Positions 8,782-17,112 of a DNA stretch of 64,000 bases are shown one piece after another. The notes beneath the pieces are model-generated. The model searched no databases and was not told the DNA's origin. It worked only from the letters and a program-made list of their open reading frames with translations. Origin of the DNA: Oscillospiraceae bacterium. Its GTDB lineage: Bacteria; Bacillota; Clostridia; Oscillospirales; Ruminococcaceae. Every line of letters begins with the position of its first letter. Position 1 is the stretch's first letter. The position numbers were made by a program, and so were the translations under genes. Location of the stretch: NCBI GenBank assembly GCA_017550285.1, contig JAFZPP010000017.1, forward strand, positions 54,832-118,831. Reading direction: 5' to 3'.

Positions 8782-9597
8782 ATGAAACTCGGTTTCCTCG
8801 GTGCCGGCAATATGGGCACCGCAATGATGCGCGGCATTGCCGCATCCGATCTCTGCAAATCCGGCGAGATCGCACAGATTTTCGCTTTCGATACCGATTC
8901 TGAAAAGCTCAAAAAGCTCGCAGATGCAGGTATTCAGGCATGTGAATCCGCACAGGCGCTCAGCGATGCCGTTGATTATCTTGTGCTTGCCGTCAAGCCG
9001 CAAGTGCTGGGCGGTGTGCTCGATGCCCTGACAATCCGCAGGGAGCAGGTCATCATTTCGATCTGTGCCGGTATCTCCGCAGAGTTCATCCGCAGCCATA
9101 CAATTCCCGATGCGCGCATCATTCTCTGCATGCCGAATACGCCGCTGATGCTCGGTCTCGGCGCCACTGCACTGGCAAAATGTGACGGCATCACGGATGC
9201 AGAGTTTGCGATTGCCATGCAGATGTTTGCAACCTGCGGCATCGCTGAGGCAATTCCCGAGAACAAAATGCGCGAGATCATCGCAGTCAACAGCTCGAGT
9301 CCGGCGTTCCTCTATCTCTACGCCAAGGGCTTCCTCGATTACGCAAAATCCGAAGGTCTCGATGACGGCGCCGCGCTGCGTCTCTTTGCGCAGGCAATGA
9401 TCGGCTCCGCAAAGATGATGACTGATTCGGGTTATTCGATTGACGAGCTGATCAAAATGGTCTCCTCGCCGGGCGGCACAACGCTTGCCGGTCTCGATCA
9501 GCTCTATCAGGGCGATCTGACCGCAGTCGTTGACCGCTGCTGCAATGCCTGCACACAGCGTGCATATGAGCTCGCAGGTGCCGAGCGCAAAAAATAA
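8782..9597 (+). CDS. proC: Pyrroline-5-carboxylate reductase
   Basis: Last enzyme of proline synthesis, reducing 1-pyrroline-5-carboxylate with NAD(P)H in the cytoplasm. 271 residues, the usual length. The N-terminal Rossmann motif LGFLGAGNMGTAM binds the cofactor. LAVKPQ, ISICAGIS, RIILCMPNTPLMLGLGATAL and the C-terminal dimer motif VSSPGGTT.AGL are all present. ATG 8782 follows CAGGAG at a good distance; TTG codons at 8773 and 8776 are too close to that site. It follows folT and ends in a hairpin. Confidence 0.96.
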   Translation: MKLGFLGAGNMGTAMMRGIAASDLCKSGEIAQIFAFDTDSEKLKKLADAGIQACESAQALSDAVDYLVLAVKPQVLGGVLDALTIRREQVIISICAGISAEFIRSHTIPDARIILCMPNTPLMLGLGATALAKCDGITDAEFAIAMQMFATCGIAEAIPENKMREIIAVNSSSPAFLYLYAKGFLDYAKSEGLDDGAALRLFAQAMIGSAKMMTDSGYSIDELIKMVSSPGGTTLAGLDQLYQGDLTAVVDRCCNACTQRAYELAGAERKK

Positions 9598-9602
9598 AAC
9601 AG

Positions 9603-9639
9603 AATCAGCCGCAGATTTGCAAACGCTCTGCGGCTGATT
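9603..9639 (+). terminator. Hairpin after proC
   Basis: 12-bp stem aatcagccgcag (9603-9614) with ctgcggctgatt (9628-9639). No long T run follows, so termination may be leaky into the membrane protein genes. Confidence 0.6.
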
Positions 9640-9688
9640 TGCGCATATTCCGCACCGCCGCCGCATATCTTACTGCGGAGGGATGCTT

Positions 9689-10333
9689 ATGAAACCGATG
9701 CAGGGTATGCTGTATCACACAATGTCCGCGCGGACATGCCGTCTGAAGGCGGCGTTCCGTCAGCCGGATCCGATCCGTCTGCTGACCGGCTGGTCCATGC
9801 TCGGCATCATGCTCGGCACATGGCTCGCCGAACGCATGCCGGAAACCGCCGACTGCTTTCTGCTGACACAGGGGCTGATGCTCTCCGATGCGGCAAGAAC
9901 GCTCGGGGATGTCCTGCGGACGGCGCTCTGTCCCCTGCTGATTCTGCTGACCGGCATCTGGCTGAGCGGCTTTTCCGCATTCGGACAGCCGGCTGCGATG
10001 CTCCTGCTGCTTTCGCGCGGCACGGCATTTGGAATCGCCGCAGGTACATGCTTTATGCAGTATCCGCTGCGCAAAGCGCTCTGCATTGCGGCAATCCTGC
10101 TCCTGCCCTACGGCTTATGCAGTATCCTGCTGCTCTGCTATGCGGTGCGCGATGCACTGCGGCTCTCAAACCGCATGACCTGCATGCTGCTGCGCGGTCA
10201 GCCGCCGGCAGAACCCGCAGACACCCCGAATGACCGGCTGAGCGCAATGCTTGCGGTTCTGCTCCTTGCACTGCTTGCTGCCGGCATGCACACACTGCTG
10301 CTCTGGCTGTTCAATCAGCCGCTTCTCACATAA
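9689..10333 (+). CDS. Membrane protein resembling stage II sporulation protein M
   Basis: Integral membrane protein of 214 residues with about five helices. Spacing of the segments LLSRGTAFGIAAGTCF and AAILLLPYGLCSILLL recalls the SpoIIM family, in which a K/R-G-x-x-x-G helix is followed by a conserved Pro-containing helix; SpoIIM anchors the SpoIID/SpoIIP peptidoglycan hydrolases during engulfment. The match is by eye and weak; it could be an unrelated small membrane protein. ATG 9689 is preferred over ATG 9683 because GGAGGG (9677-9682) abuts the latter. The next gene starts 24 nt downstream. Confidence 0.5.
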   Translation: MKPMQGMLYHTMSARTCRLKAAFRQPDPIRLLTGWSMLGIMLGTWLAERMPETADCFLLTQGLMLSDAARTLGDVLRTALCPLLILLTGIWLSGFSAFGQPAAMLLLLSRGTAFGIAAGTCFMQYPLRKALCIAAILLLPYGLCSILLLCYAVRDALRLSNRMTCMLLRGQPPAEPADTPNDRLSAMLAVLLLALLAAGMHTLLLWLFNQPLLT

Positions 10334-10357
10334 GTCAAACTGAAAGGATGTTGCATC

Positions 10358-11269
10358 ATGGGTCTCTTTGGAGGCTATCAGAATGCCGGTCCCGGCATCA
10401 ACCCGAACGCACCGAAGAAAAAGCCGTTTTTCCGGTTCTGGGAGCTTTTATGGCGCAATTTCGGCAAGCTCATCACGCTGAATCTGATTTACACGGCAAT
10501 GCATACGCCGCTGCTGCTTTCGCTGATTGTGCTGAATGAGACGAACAATAAGCTGACGGATGCGATGACGCTTTTCCTGATTGCCGTGCAGTTCCTGCTT
10601 GAGGGTGCGATCATGGCAGGCTGTGCGCGTGTGCTCCGGCTGATCGTGCTGGATAAGGCATTTTTCCTCATGGAGGAATTCAAAAAGGGCTTCACGCAGA
10701 ATTTCGGTGCAGGACTGCTCTACTGGCTGATCGACGGCATTGTCCTCGCCTCGCTCGCCGCCGGACGCAAGGCATATCCGATGCGCGTCGAGGAAACCGG
10801 CAACAGCGCATATTATATTCTGTTCGGCATTTCGATTGCGCTCTCGCTGATTGTTCTGTTTATGAATTATTATATCATGGCATTGCAGGCAGCAACGACA
10901 CTCAAGCCGAAAACCGTCCTCAAGAATGCATTTATGCTCGTCGGACTGTCGCTCAAGGAATGCCTGCTGACAACTGTCTGCGCGGCGCTGATGCTCGGGC
11001 TTATGGTGCTGCTGATCTGGATTAACAGCCTGTTTATGTTCCTCCTCGCATTTTTCCCGGCAGCGTTTATCGGTTATCTCGTGATGTTCGTGCATTATCC
11101 GGTGATCCAGAAGTACGTCATCAATCCGTATTATGAGGATACCGGCGAACAGAATCCCGAAGCCGATGATGCCGCAGCAGACGATGAAGAACGCCTCTTT
11201 ACCGACCGCGGCGGTTCCGAGGAACCCGTCAAACAGGAATCTGCCAAAAAAGGCAAAACCATTTCTTAA
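10358..11269 (+). CDS. Membrane protein, YesL/DUF624-like
   Basis: 303 residues: a short cytoplasmic head rich in Gly/Pro/Lys, about six transmembrane helices between residues 35 and 250, and an acidic then basic cytoplasmic tail (about 255-303). The start (PFFRFWELLWRNFGKLITLNLIYT) resembles the DUF624/YesL family, whose genes often sit near carbohydrate-uptake loci; the function is unknown. GAAAGGATG lies 5' of the ATG. It probably shares a transcript with the upstream SpoIIM-like gene. Confidence 0.6.
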   Translation: MGLFGGYQNAGPGINPNAPKKKPFFRFWELLWRNFGKLITLNLIYTAMHTPLLLSLIVLNETNNKLTDAMTLFLIAVQFLLEGAIMAGCARVLRLIVLDKAFFLMEEFKKGFTQNFGAGLLYWLIDGIVLASLAAGRKAYPMRVEETGNSAYYILFGISIALSLIVLFMNYYIMALQAATTLKPKTVLKNAFMLVGLSLKECLLTTVCAALMLGLMVLLIWINSLFMFLLAFFPAAFIGYLVMFVHYPVIQKYVINPYYEDTGEQNPEADDAAADDEERLFTDRGGSEEPVKQESAKKGKTIS

Positions 11270-11286
11270 GCCGGTAGAACCGGCAG

Positions 11287-11490
11287 CCATTTTGCTTCGC
11301 CTTTATTTCGCATACTGTGCAGCACTGCGCACTGTTCTTTCAGTCGGGGCGTCTCTGCGCCGCCGCCCAAAATGGCGCAGCCTTGCAGACATCACAGTCA
11401 GGCACTAGTCTGCGTGCCCAAGACGAGCATGTTATCTTCGGTTGCACTGGAATCTGTTTCGTTGTTAATATGGATGCGGGCACTGCCCGC
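11287..11490 (+). repeat. Intergenic repeat family B, copy 1
   Basis: A degenerate copy of the element found inverted at 62262-62460. Shared blocks in the same order are ccattttgcttcgccttt(a/c)tttcgc, aatggcgcagcc, aagacgagcat, and the GCGGGCAcTGCCCGC hairpin (11476-11490). It has no credible frame of its own. Confidence 0.6.
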
Positions 11491-11497
11491 CTAGGAC

Positions 11498-11530
11498 GAA
11501 GCCGCTCAATCAGCTTGATTGAGCGGCTTC
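11498..11530. terminator. Hairpin at the convergent end of the ABC/GtrA operon
   Basis: 14-bp perfect stem gaagccgctcaatc (11498-11511) with gattgagcggcttc (11517-11530), lying just past the GtrA-like stop codon. It lacks a clear T run on either strand. Confidence 0.6.
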
Positions 11531-11537
11531 ACTTATA

Positions 11538-12053
11538 TCATTCTGTCGGAGACACCTCAGCATCCGATTTTCTGCGAAATACCACAAGTTTACTGAACAC
11601 ATAGTTGAGCGCAAGAATGATAAACTGCGAGAGGACTGTCATAACAATCATACCGGTCCTGCCCCAATGGAAAATGACCGGCAGCTCCATGAGTCCGACC
11701 TCCAGAAAGAAGGTCACAATGCGGGCGCCGTAGAATGTCAGGATCTCGTGAGTGAGGTCTTCTTTTTTCGTCGATTCACTGTGGAACACATATTTTTTAT
11801 TGACAATAAATGCGAATGTCGCGCAGATAATCCATGAAATCGTGGTATTGATGCCGTTCACGACCGGATGAATGTCTGTCGGATAGCCGAGCTTTTCAAA
11901 GCCCCAGATACCGATAAACTTTGTTACCATGGAAAGCAGCGTCGTCCACGCACCGTAGTAGCAGTAGCGCCAGATGCTTTCATATTTATCCCAGAGATTT
12001 TTCAGCGGCTTCGGCAGCAGCTTCAATACGAATTGCAGCAGTTTTTCCAGCAT
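11538..12053 (-). CDS. GtrA-like membrane protein
   Basis: 171 residues with four predicted transmembrane helices. The stretch WRYCYYGAWTTLLSM at the first helix, a central NTTISWIICATFAFIVNKKYVF and the C-terminal LNYVFSKLVVF are the GtrA (PF04138) pattern. Family members are thought to move lipid-linked sugars across the membrane or help glycosyltransferases. ATG 12053 follows GGAGG. The gene starts 13 nt after the second ABC gene and is probably its co-transcribed last member. Confidence 0.88.
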   Translation of the reverse strand: MLEKLLQFVLKLLPKPLKNLWDKYESIWRYCYYGAWTTLLSMVTKFIGIWGFEKLGYPTDIHPVVNGINTTISWIICATFAFIVNKKYVFHSESTKKEDLTHEILTFYGARIVTFFLEVGLMELPVIFHWGRTGMIVMTVLSQFIILALNYVFSKLVVFRRKSDAEVSPTE

Positions 12054-12066
12054 ATTCCGTCCTCCG

Positions 12067-13989
12067 TTAATCCAGCTCAAATGCGCCGGTATAGAGCTGA
12101 TAGTAGGTGCCCTTCTTTTCAAGCAGCGCATCATGGCTTCCGCGCTCGATGATTCTGCCGTGGTCAAGCACCATAATCACATCAGAATTCTTGACCGTAG
12201 ACAGGCGGTGCGCGATGACGAAGACCGTTCTGCCCTTCATCAGCGCATCCATGCCGCGCTGCACGATTGCCTCAGTACGGGTATCAATCGAGGATGTCGC
12301 CTCATCGAGAATCATGACCGGCGGATCGGCAACCGCAGCGCGCGCAATCGCAATGAGCTGCCGCTGACCCTGCGAGAGATTCGCACCGTTGCCGCTCAGC
12401 AGCGTATCATAGCCCTCCGGCAGACGGGTGATGAAATCGTCCGCGCCTGCGAGCTTTGCCGCCGCGACGCATTCCTCATCGGTCGCATCGAGTCTGCCGT
12501 AGCGGATATTCTCCATGACAGAGCCGGTAAAGAGATTTGTCTCCTGCAAGACGATGCCGAGCGAGCGCCGCAGGTCGGATTTTTTGATCTTGTTGATATT
12601 GATGCCGTCATAGCGAATCTTTCCGTCCGCGATATCGTAGAAGCGGTTAATCAGATTCGTGATTGTGGTCTTGCCGGCACCCGTTGCACCGACAAACGCA
12701 ACCTTCTGACCGGGCTTTGCAAAGACCGTGACATCGTGCAGCACATCCTTGCCTTCCTCATAGGCAAAATCGACGCTGTCGAGCGTGACCTCACCGCGCA
12801 GGGGCGTATAGGTGATCGAGCCGTCGGCGGTATGCGGATGCTTCCATGCCCATTCATGCGTGATTTCATCCGCCTCGGTGACAGTGCCGTCCGCCGCGGT
12901 GTGCACATTAACCATTGTGACATAACCGTCGTCGGCTTCGGGCTGTTCATCCATGAGCGTGAAGATGCGGTCCGCACCGGCAACCGCCATGACAATCGCA
13001 TTGATCTGCTGCGTCACCTGATTGAGGTTTCCGGTAAACTGCTTTGTCATATTCAGGAACGGCACGACAATCGACAGACAGATCGGCATACCCGAGAAGG
13101 AAAGATTCGGCACATCGGTCAGCAGCAGCACGCCGCCGATTGTCGCAATAATAACATAGAGCACATTGCCGATATTCATGATAATCGGCACCAGCGCATT
13201 CGCATAGGCATGCGCGCGGTACATATCCTCATAGAGCGCATCATTGACCGCGTCAAAATCCTTCTGACTCTGTTCCTCGTGGCAGAAGACCTGCACAACC
13301 TTCTGACCGTTCATCATTTCCTGCACAAAGCCCTCGGTCTTGCCGACCGCAGCCTGCTGCCGGATGAAATACTTTGCCGAGCCGCCGCCGATCTTCTTCG
13401 AGACGGTCATCATCAGAACAATGCCGATAATGACGATCAGCGTCAGCCAGATGCTGTAATAGAGCATGATTGCAAAGACGAACACGACAACCGCACCCGC
13501 CTGCACGAGGGACGGCAGCGCCTGCGAGAGCATCTGCCGCAGCGTGTCAATATCATTCGTATAATGGCTCATGATATCGCCGTGCTTATGCGTATCGAAA
13601 TAGCGGATCGGCAGATTCTGCATGCTGTCGAACAGCTTGCAGCGCATCTTGTTGAGGAAGCCCTGTGTCATGATCGCAACGAGCTGCTGCCAGAGCGTCA
13701 TGCAGATGATCGACACAACATACAGCGCAATCAGCACATAGACCTTCGGATAAATGACCGCTCTTGCGGCTGCCCAGTCGCCGGATTCGGAGAAGACCTC
13801 GATGTCGGCAATGACCTTTTGCAGAAAGACAGCCGGAATCGCCGACGCGCCGGAGGAGAACAGAATGCAGACCAGCGTCACGGGCAGCAGCTTCGGATAG
13901 AACTGCCGCAGCAGCCCGAGCAGGCGCTTGAGGGACTTGAATGCCTCGGCGGGCTTTTTCGGCTCGCCGTAATTGTTGTTACGCGGCAT
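12067..13989 (-). CDS. ABC exporter half-transporter with consensus ATP site
   Basis: 640 residues: an ABC exporter transmembrane domain of six helices (about 20-330), then a nucleotide-binding domain (about 400-640). Consensus catalytic parts are present: Walker A GATGAGKTT, signature LSQGQ, Walker B MILDEA with catalytic Glu, and the H-loop IAHR. A polar insert of about 45 residues separates the two domains. It forms a pair with the upstream half-transporter, whose site is degenerate. ATG 13989 with GGAGGTGA upstream overlaps the preceding gene by 11 nt, which suggests translational coupling. With the MarR gene first in the operon, efflux of a drug or metabolite is likely; the substrate is unknown. 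Confidence 0.92.
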   Translation of the reverse strand: MPRNNNYGEPKKPAEAFKSLKRLLGLLRQFYPKLLPVTLVCILFSSGASAIPAVFLQKVIADIEVFSESGDWAAARAVIYPKVYVLIALYVVSIICMTLWQQLVAIMTQGFLNKMRCKLFDSMQNLPIRYFDTHKHGDIMSHYTNDIDTLRQMLSQALPSLVQAGAVVVFVFAIMLYYSIWLTLIVIIGIVLMMTVSKKIGGGSAKYFIRQQAAVGKTEGFVQEMMNGQKVVQVFCHEEQSQKDFDAVNDALYEDMYRAHAYANALVPIIMNIGNVLYVIIATIGGVLLLTDVPNLSFSGMPICLSIVVPFLNMTKQFTGNLNQVTQQINAIVMAVAGADRIFTLMDEQPEADDGYVTMVNVHTAADGTVTEADEITHEWAWKHPHTADGSITYTPLRGEVTLDSVDFAYEEGKDVLHDVTVFAKPGQKVAFVGATGAGKTTITNLINRFYDIADGKIRYDGININKIKKSDLRRSLGIVLQETNLFTGSVMENIRYGRLDATDEECVAAAKLAGADDFITRLPEGYDTLLSGNGANLSQGQRQLIAIARAAVADPPVMILDEATSSIDTRTEAIVQRGMDALMKGRTVFVIAHRLSTVKNSDVIMVLDHGRIIERGSHDALLEKKGTYYQLYTGAFELD

Positions 13990-15721
13990 CGTTGTCACCT
14001 CCGTTCGTCTGCTGCTCATAGACCTCGCGGTAGATGTCGCAGCTCTGCATCAGCTCGTCATGCGTACCGGATGCAGCAATTTTGCCGTTATCCATAACCA
14101 GAATCATATCCGCATCCATCACCGAAGCGATACGCTGTGCAATGATAATTTTCGTTGTATCGGGGATGTATTTGCGGAATCCCTCGCGGATAAAGGCATC
14201 GGTCTTCGTATCGACAGCACTTGTGGAATCGTCGAGAATGAGAATCTTCGGCTTTTTCAGCAGGGCACGCGCAATGCAGAGGCGCTGCTTCTGACCGCCG
14301 GAGACATTCGTACCGCCCTGCTCAATCATCGTATCGTAGCCGTCCGGAAATGCGCTGACAAAATCATGTGCCTGCGACAGCTTGCAGGCTTCGATCAGTT
14401 CCTCATCGGTCGCGTCCGGATTGCCCCAGCGCAGGTTTTCCTTGATCGTGCCGGAGAACAGCACATTCTTCTGGAGCACCATTGCAACGGCATCACGCAG
14501 CGCATGGAGATCATATTCGCAGACATCGACGCCGCCGACCTTGATTCTGCCCTCGGTGACGTCATAGAGCCGCGGGATGAGCTGCACAAAGGTCGATTTG
14601 CTCGAGCCCGTGCCGCCGATGATGCCGACCGTCGCACCGGACGGAATCTGCACATCAATATCCGAAAGCGCAAATTTCTTTGCCTTCTGCGAATACTTGA
14701 AGCTGACGTTTTCAAAGACAATGCTGCCGTCGGCGACGGTTTCGCAGGCGGTCTCCGGATTATGGATATCCGGCTCCTCCTGAAGCACCTCGGAGATTCG
14801 CTTTGCAGACTCCGCGGAAAGCGTCATCATGACATAGATCATCGAGAGCATCATAAGCTGAATGAGAATCTGGAAGCCGTAGGTCAGCATCGAGGACATC
14901 TCGCCGACATTGATCGAGCTCTCGCCGTTAATGATGATCTTCGAGCCGACCATGAGAATAAACGCCATATTGAAATACAGGCAGACCTGCATGATCGGAC
15001 CGTTCAAAGCGACGATGCGCTCGGCTTTGGTGAAATCCTTGCAGATATCCTCCGCCGCGGTGCGGAACTTCTCTTTCTCATACTCCTCGCGCGAGAAGCC
15101 CTTGACCACGCGCATGCCGCGGACATTCTCCTCAATAGACTCATTCAGCCGGTCATATTTCTTGAAGACTCTGCGGAATGCAGGCAGCGCGAATTTGCCG
15201 ATCAGCAGCAGACCGCACGCCAGCACCGGAATGACAACAACAAACGTACCTGCGAGCTTTCCGCCCATAATAAACGCCATAATAATCGAAAAAATCAGCA
15301 TCAGCGGTGCGCGGATTGCCATGCGAATCAGCATCATGAATGCCATCTGCACATTGTTGATATCGGTCGTCAGGCGCGTCACGAGCGACGAAGACGAGAA
15401 CTTGTCGATATTGCTGAATGCGAAGGTCTGCACCTTCTCAAAGATATCGTGCCGGACATTTTTCGCCAGACCGGCAGCCGCCTTGGCACTCGTCATGCCT
15501 GCCATGCCGCCGCAGAACAGCGACACCAGCGTCATGACAAACAGGATCAGACCCGTCCGCAGCAGCGCCGACATCGCAATGCCGGCGGTGAGATTATCCA
15601 CGAGCCTTGCGGTGATAAACGGAATAATCGCCTCGATCACCGCCTCACCCGTCATAAACAGGATCGTGATGATCGTGGGCAGCTTAAACTCACGCAGACA
15701 GCGTGATATGGTACGAAACAT
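13979..15721 (-). CDS. ABC exporter half-transporter with degenerate ATP site
   Basis: 580 residues: six-helix exporter domain (about 1-320) then a nucleotide-binding domain. Walker A is GGTGSSKST and the signature is VSGGQ, but Walker B reads LILDDS, with Asp in place of the catalytic Glu, and the H-loop reads IAQR, with Gln in place of His. These are the hallmarks of the non-hydrolysing subunit of heterodimeric exporters such as BmrC/BmrD and TM287/TM288. Its partner gene overlaps its 3' end. The marR gene lies 17 nt upstream. Confidence 0.93.
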   Translation of the reverse strand: MFRTISRCLREFKLPTIITILFMTGEAVIEAIIPFITARLVDNLTAGIAMSALLRTGLILFVMTLVSLFCGGMAGMTSAKAAAGLAKNVRHDIFEKVQTFAFSNIDKFSSSSLVTRLTTDINNVQMAFMMLIRMAIRAPLMLIFSIIMAFIMGGKLAGTFVVVIPVLACGLLLIGKFALPAFRRVFKKYDRLNESIEENVRGMRVVKGFSREEYEKEKFRTAAEDICKDFTKAERIVALNGPIMQVCLYFNMAFILMVGSKIIINGESSINVGEMSSMLTYGFQILIQLMMLSMIYVMMTLSAESAKRISEVLQEEPDIHNPETACETVADGSIVFENVSFKYSQKAKKFALSDIDVQIPSGATVGIIGGTGSSKSTFVQLIPRLYDVTEGRIKVGGVDVCEYDLHALRDAVAMVLQKNVLFSGTIKENLRWGNPDATDEELIEACKLSQAHDFVSAFPDGYDTMIEQGGTNVSGGQKQRLCIARALLKKPKILILDDSTSAVDTKTDAFIREGFRKYIPDTTKIIIAQRIASVMDADMILVMDNGKIAASGTHDELMQSCDIYREVYEQQTNGGDNDAA

Positions 15722-15738
15722 CAGGAAATACGCTCCTT

Positions 15739-16188
15739 TCAGTCAGCTTCATTGAGATTGTCCTGCATCCTTTGCAGATATTGCAGCAGCTGTGCCGACT
15801 CCTCAGGCGAAAAGCCGCGTGTCAGCATTGTTTCGAGCCGCCGGCAATCCTCACGGATGCGTTCGGTATACGCCCTGCCCTGCTCGGTCAGGACGAGCTT
15901 TTTGAGACGGTCATCGCTTGCGACGCGGCTGCGTTCGAGCAGACCTTCCTTTTCCAGTGCGGCAACGATCTTCGAGACACCGGAGCGGCAGACGCAAAGC
16001 TCCTTTTCCAGATCGCGCTGATAGACGTCCTCATGCGCATGCTCCGCGAGATAGCCGAGCACCCAGCCGTTTGTACCGGCAGCGGCATCGAGACCGTTTT
16101 TGCTGCGGAAGGCTTCAATCTGCCTTCGGATACCGGTATTGACCATGCGAAGTGCAAGCATTGTCTGATTTTCCAAGTCCTTCTGCAC
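15739..16188 (-). CDS. MarR-family transcriptional regulator
   Basis: 149 residues with a winged helix-turn-helix: YQRDLEKELCVCRSGVSKIVAALEKEGLLERSRVASDDRLKKLVLT is the recognition helix plus wing region. It most likely represses its own operon with the two exporter genes. The start is the GTG at 16188, 34 nt from the predicted transcription start; ATG 16161 is the alternative and would remove 9 residues. A TTGACA-17-TATAAT promoter lies just upstream. Confidence 0.88.
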   Translation of the reverse strand: MQKDLENQTMLALRMVNTGIRRQIEAFRSKNGLDAAAGTNGWVLGYLAEHAHEDVYQRDLEKELCVCRSGVSKIVAALEKEGLLERSRVASDDRLKKLVLTEQGRAYTERIREDCRRLETMLTRGFSPEESAQLLQYLQRMQDNLNEAD

Positions 16189-16228
16189 CCCTTTCCGGAT
16201 TCAGAAATGCAACTGTTCACAATGAAAC

Positions 16229-16257
16229 ATTATACAGCATTCCGCCCAAAATGTCAA
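16229..16257 (-). promoter_or_regulatory. Promoter of the marR-ABC-GtrA operon
   Basis: On the minus strand TTGACA (16252-16257), 17-nt spacer, TATAAT (16229-16234). Confidence 0.85.
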
Positions 16258-16278
16258 GTGAAATTTTGGTGAAGGAAA

Positions 16279-16313
16279 CAAAAATAGGAAACACAGATTT
16301 GTCTGTGTTTCCT
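16279..16313 (-). terminator. Terminator after the 125-residue unknown gene
   Basis: 12-bp stem 16286-16297 with 16302-16313 and loop TTTG/CAAA; on the minus strand it is followed by ATTTTT. Confidence 0.9.
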
Positions 16314-16325
16314 GTTCTGAAAGGC

Positions 16326-16703
16326 TTATTCTTCCTGCTGATTCTCCTGCATCCTGCGCATGAAGGCGTGATAGGTTTTCTCGTCGATTTCGAGGAGCGA
16401 GCGTTTCTCGTCCTCAAACTTGACCGCCACCGTATAGATGCCCTTGTTCTGCATAGCGACGGACGCATGCAGCCGCAGCTTGAGCAGACATGCCGGATCG
16501 AGCGGACCGGTCAGCAGCAGCGAGTTGCCGGAGCGGAGGATATCCTCGGTCATGAGCTCATAGCGCGCAACATTTTCAGGTGTCAGATAGATGTCGTCGA
16601 TTTTCTTCATCGTGCCGGAAATATAGGCAAGTCTTGCCGACATACAGAAGACGCGGCAGCCGGTATAATCGCCTGCCAGCACAATATTTTTCGCAGAAGC
16701 CAT
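16326..16703 (-). CDS. Uncharacterised small protein
   Basis: 125 residues, no signal peptide. N-terminal AGDYTGCRVFCMSARLAYISG and C-terminal KGIYTVAVKFEDEKRSLLEI resemble small Firmicutes proteins with a beta-rich head and a 'KRSLLEID' tail that usually carry a glycine-rich hydrophobic middle; here the middle is only mildly hydrophobic. I cannot give a function. GGGGAG precedes the ATG. It is monocistronic, with its own promoter (16753-16781) and terminator. Confidence 0.75.
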   Translation of the reverse strand: MASAKNIVLAGDYTGCRVFCMSARLAYISGTMKKIDDIYLTPENVARYELMTEDILRSGNSLLLTGPLDPACLLKLRLHASVAMQNKGIYTVAVKFEDEKRSLLEIDEKTYHAFMRRMQENQQEE

Positions 16704-16752
16704 CGTATCACACTCCCCGTAAAAGAATCCGGCGCATCATCGCCGTAATCCT

Positions 16753-16781
16753 ATTATACCATTGCGGATAAGTTTTGTCAA
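16753..16781 (-). promoter_or_regulatory. Promoter for the 125-residue unknown gene
   Basis: On the minus strand TTGACA (16776-16781), 17-nt spacer, TATAAT (16753-16758). Confidence 0.85.
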
Positions 16782-16790
16782 GTTCGGCAG

Positions 16791-16829
16791 GCGGGCAGCG
16801 CCCGCAGGCATTGATCTAAAGCCCGCCGG
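16791..16829 (-). repeat. Short repeat shared with 62514-62551 (family B tail)
   Basis: The hairpin gcgggcagcgcccgc (16791-16805), then gatctaaagcccgccgg (16813-16829). The reverse complement matches 62514-62551 (ccggcgggctttagatcaa plus gcgggcactgcccgc) in the same order. Confidence 0.7.
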
Positions 16830-16935
16830 TTGTCATATTGTAAAAGCAAATAAACTATCCTTACTATATCATTTTCAAATCGCGGCGCAGCCGCACCGCA
16901 ACTCCGCCCTCCTCCCTTCTCCTTCCTCCATATAA

Positions 16936-16985
16936 TATTTCAATCATCGCCGTGAGGCGATACCGCAATTTCTCATTTCTAATTT
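16936..16985 (+). repeat. Intergenic repeat family C, copy 1
   Basis: tcaatcatcgccgtgaggcg followed by ccgcaatttctcattt; nearly the same pair of blocks occurs at 35742-35800, again shortly before a promoter. A pyrimidine-rich run (16905-16930) precedes it. Confidence 0.6.
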
Positions 16986-17017
16986 CAAATTTCTAATTAC
17001 TATTTCGCTTTCTCCTC

Positions 17018-17046
17018 TTGCATTTTCTGTATAATTGTAGTATAAT
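17018..17046 (+). promoter_or_regulatory. Promoter for the 17113 membrane protein and trmO
   Basis: TTGCAT (17018-17023), 17-nt spacer, TATAAT (17041-17046). A second TATAAT at 17030-17035 has no matching -35 element. Confidence 0.75.
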
Positions 17047-17112
17047 GATATTATGCGGCTGTATATCCTGCCGCAGATCACAAAGAATAACAGAAAAAGG
17101 AGTCCGATTGCA

